Shown piece by piece: positions 8,012 to 9,070 of a DNA stretch of 9,070 bases. Made by a program: the position numbers and the translations under genes. Position 1 is the first letter of the stretch. Every line of letters begins with the position of its first letter. The notes below the pieces were generated by a model. It did no database searches. It was not told the origin of the DNA and saw only the letters and a list, made by a program, of their open reading frames with translations. Source of the DNA: Desulfuromonadales bacterium (GTDB lineage: Bacteria; Desulfobacterota; Desulfuromonadia; Desulfuromonadales; UBA2294); contig JAUVAJ010000044.1 in assembly GCA_030591795.1 (NCBI GenBank), positions 1-9,070 of the forward strand. The letters are read 5' to 3'.

Positions 8012-8042
8012 AAAAAAAATAGGCGGGTCACAAGGACCCGCC
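8012..8042 (-). terminator. Terminator after frdB
   Basis: A perfect 8-bp GC-rich stem, GGCGGGTC (8022-8029) with GACCCGCC (8035-8042), and a 5-base loop, followed on the minus strand by TATTTTTTTTA. It lies 26 bases beyond the frdB stop and ends about 5 bases ahead of the ATG chosen for the cas6-like gene. Confidence 0.92.
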
Positions 8043-8067
8043 CATCTCGATCAACATGAAATTATAA

Positions 8068-8814
8068 TCAACTACACTGCGGTAAGGCCTTCATCATCTC
8101 ACGATTCATCCGTGAGATAAATGCTACCTTAACACCTTTCGGACATGCTGCCTGGCACTCATAGTGGTTGGTACAGTTACCAAACCCCTCGGAGTCCATA
8201 TGCTCAACCATTGCCTTGACCCGCAGACCAGCTTCAGCTTTGCCTTGCGGCAACAGAGCCATTTGCGAAACCTTAGCCGAAGTAAAGAGCATAGCCGACG
8301 CGTTCGGGCAAGCAGCAACGCAAGCACCACAGCCGATACACTCAGCCGCATCCATCGCCTCATCAGCTTCAACCTTCGGAATCAATATGGCATTGCCATC
8401 AGCAACTCCACCCGTGTGAGCCGAGGTGTAGCCATAAGATTGGATGATACGATCAAGCGCATCACGATCAGTCATCAGATCCTTGATGATCGGGAAGGCC
8501 TTAGAGCGCCATGGTTCAATATAGATATGGTCGCCATCCTTGAACTTGCGCATATGCAACTGGCAAGTGGTGATCAACTTATCAGGACCATGCGCGATGC
8601 CGTTAATCACCTGAGAGCAGGTACCACAGATCCCCTCGCGGCAATCATGGTCAAACTCAATCGGCGTAATCCCTTGCTTAATCAAATCCTCGTTAACTTC
8701 GTCAAGCATCTCCAGAAAGGAGGAGTCGGGGCTGACATCTTTAGCCTCGTACTGCTCCAACCGGCCTTTGTCATTCGGGCCGTTCTGACGCCATACGTGC
8801 AGTATCAGGTTCAT
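8068..8814 (-). CDS. frdB: Fumarate reductase/succinate dehydrogenase iron-sulfur subunit
   Basis: Carries electrons between the flavoprotein subunit and the membrane quinone/heme subunit. It is 248 aa. The N-terminal plant-type ferredoxin domain holds the [2Fe-2S] ligands C58, C63, C66 ([12 protein letters not shown]) and C84. The C-terminal domain has [12 protein letters not shown] (C159, C162, C165, C169) and [15 protein letters not shown] (C214, C220, C224). By family homology C159, C162, C165 and C224 bind [4Fe-4S], and C169, C214 and C220 bind [3Fe-4S]. All eleven ligands are present, so the protein should be functional. In Geobacter one FrdCAB complex serves as both fumarate reductase and succinate dehydrogenase; direction cannot be told from sequence, and sdhB is an equally fair name. 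ATG 8814 overlaps the frdA stop by one base (TAATG) and has AAGGAG (8824-8829) inside the frdA coding end. It is last in its operon, followed by a strong terminator. Confidence 0.97.
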   Translation of the reverse strand: MNLILHVWRQNGPNDKGRLEQYEAKDVSPDSSFLEMLDEVNEDLIKQGITPIEFDHDCREGICGTCSQVINGIAHGPDKLITTCQLHMRKFKDGDHIYIEPWRSKAFPIIKDLMTDRDALDRIIQSYGYTSAHTGGVADGNAILIPKVEADEAMDAAECIGCGACVAACPNASAMLFTSAKVSQMALLPQGKAEAGLRVKAMVEHMDSEGFGNCTNHYECQAACPKGVKVAFISRMNREMMKALPQCS

Positions 8815-9070
8815 TATTTGTAACTCCTTACGGCAAGTTTAACATTCTCAAATTTCAAAGGTTCCTTGTGCAACTCAGGTTCCTTATCGTTACCCTTGAA
8901 TTCCCAGGCAGCGACGTAGGTGAAGTTTTCATCATCACGCAAAGCTTCACCATCATCGGATTGATGCTCAGTGCGGAAGTGACCACCACACGATTCTTCA
9001 CGATTCAGAGCATCCTTGGCAAGAATCTCACCGAACTCAAGGAAATCAGCAACGCGGCCAGCATTCTCCA
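8814..9070 (-). CDS. frdA: Fumarate reductase/succinate dehydrogenase flavoprotein subunit, C-terminal fragment
   Basis: Only the last 84 residues are in the window; the gene runs off the right edge. The catalytic FAD subunit interconverts fumarate and succinate. The fragment shows the C-terminal domain typical of type-B/epsilon-type flavoproteins: [16 protein letters not shown], then acidic stretches, FTYVAAWEF, and the tail [13 protein letters not shown] ending in TAA (8816-8814). This reading frame was missing from simple ORF lists because it lacks a start inside the window. Its stop shares one base with the frdB start, indicating translational coupling. The FAD-binding and active-site parts lie outside the view. 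Confidence 0.92.
   Translation of the reverse strand, partial: ENAGRVADFLEFGEILAKDALNREESCGGHFRTEHQSDDGEALRDDENFTYVAAWEFKGNDKEPELHKEPLKFENVKLAVRSYK

Noticed and set aside
8008..8031. GTG at 8031 as start of the cas6-like gene
   Set aside because: It lies inside the frdB terminator stem and T-run, and would add eight residues encoded by terminator sequence with no ribosome site.
8061..8066. Perfect TATAAT on the minus strand just after the frdB stop
   Set aside because: No -35 element stands at proper distance and a transcript from here would run straight into the terminator at 8012-8042.
8164..8823. Plus-strand open frame of 219 codons opposite frdB
   Set aside because: It is antisense to frdB, which carries all eleven iron-sulfur cysteines in the right pattern. 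The plus-strand product has no recognisable motif.

Overview
This window is a chromosomal housekeeping segment. Apart from the first gene, everything reads on the minus strand. Best inference for the source is a Desulfuromonadia/Geobacter-like bacterium (formerly Deltaproteobacteria): a type-B fumarate reductase/succinate dehydrogenase in A-B order, the run truA-rplM-rpsI-argC, and a large HAMP-GAF-GGDEF signalling protein fit that group. No phylogeny was run.

Layout, left to right. (1) 1-2069, plus: the 3' part of a membrane-bound diguanylate cyclase whose N-terminus lies off the left edge. It ends at a hairpin (2067-2104) that can serve both strands, because argC converges on it. (2) 3163 down to 2126, minus: argC, arginine biosynthesis. 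(3) 4103 down to 3268: rplM-rpsI (ribosomal proteins uL13 and uS9), with their own promoter (4160-4188), a short structured leader and a terminator with a UACG tetraloop (3195-3227). (4) 5734 down to 4185: an EcfT-like membrane protein joined to truA by a 1-nt stop/start overlap. The order ecfT-truA-rplM-rpsI matches the classical Firmicutes order, but the two ATPase genes that precede ecfT there are absent, and leuB sits in that place. (5) 6969 down to 5881: leuB, leucine biosynthesis, with a strong sigma-70-type promoter (7020-7048) and its own terminator (5767-5796). (6) 8007 down to 7045: a lone Cas6-like (RAMP fold) protein with no CRISPR array or other cas gene in view. (7) 8814 down to 8068: the iron-sulfur subunit of fumarate reductase/succinate dehydrogenase, preceded by the C-terminal end of the flavoprotein subunit, which runs off the right edge.

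Reading along the minus strand (right to left), the transcription units inferred from promoters and hairpins are: frdA-frdB | terminator | cas6-like | leuB | terminator | ecfT-truA | rplM-rpsI | terminator | argC | shared terminator with the cyclase. In two places (truA to rplM, and cas6-like to leuB) the -35 hexamer of the next unit contains the TGA stop codon of the gene before it.

Most of the window is ordinary core metabolism and translation. The parts that deserve a second look are the orphan Cas6-like gene, whose usable start lies just behind a strong terminator and whose family motifs look eroded, and the orphan EcfT-like gene, which lacks both Ala-Arg-Gly coupling motifs. No gene-free stretch exceeds about 150 bases.
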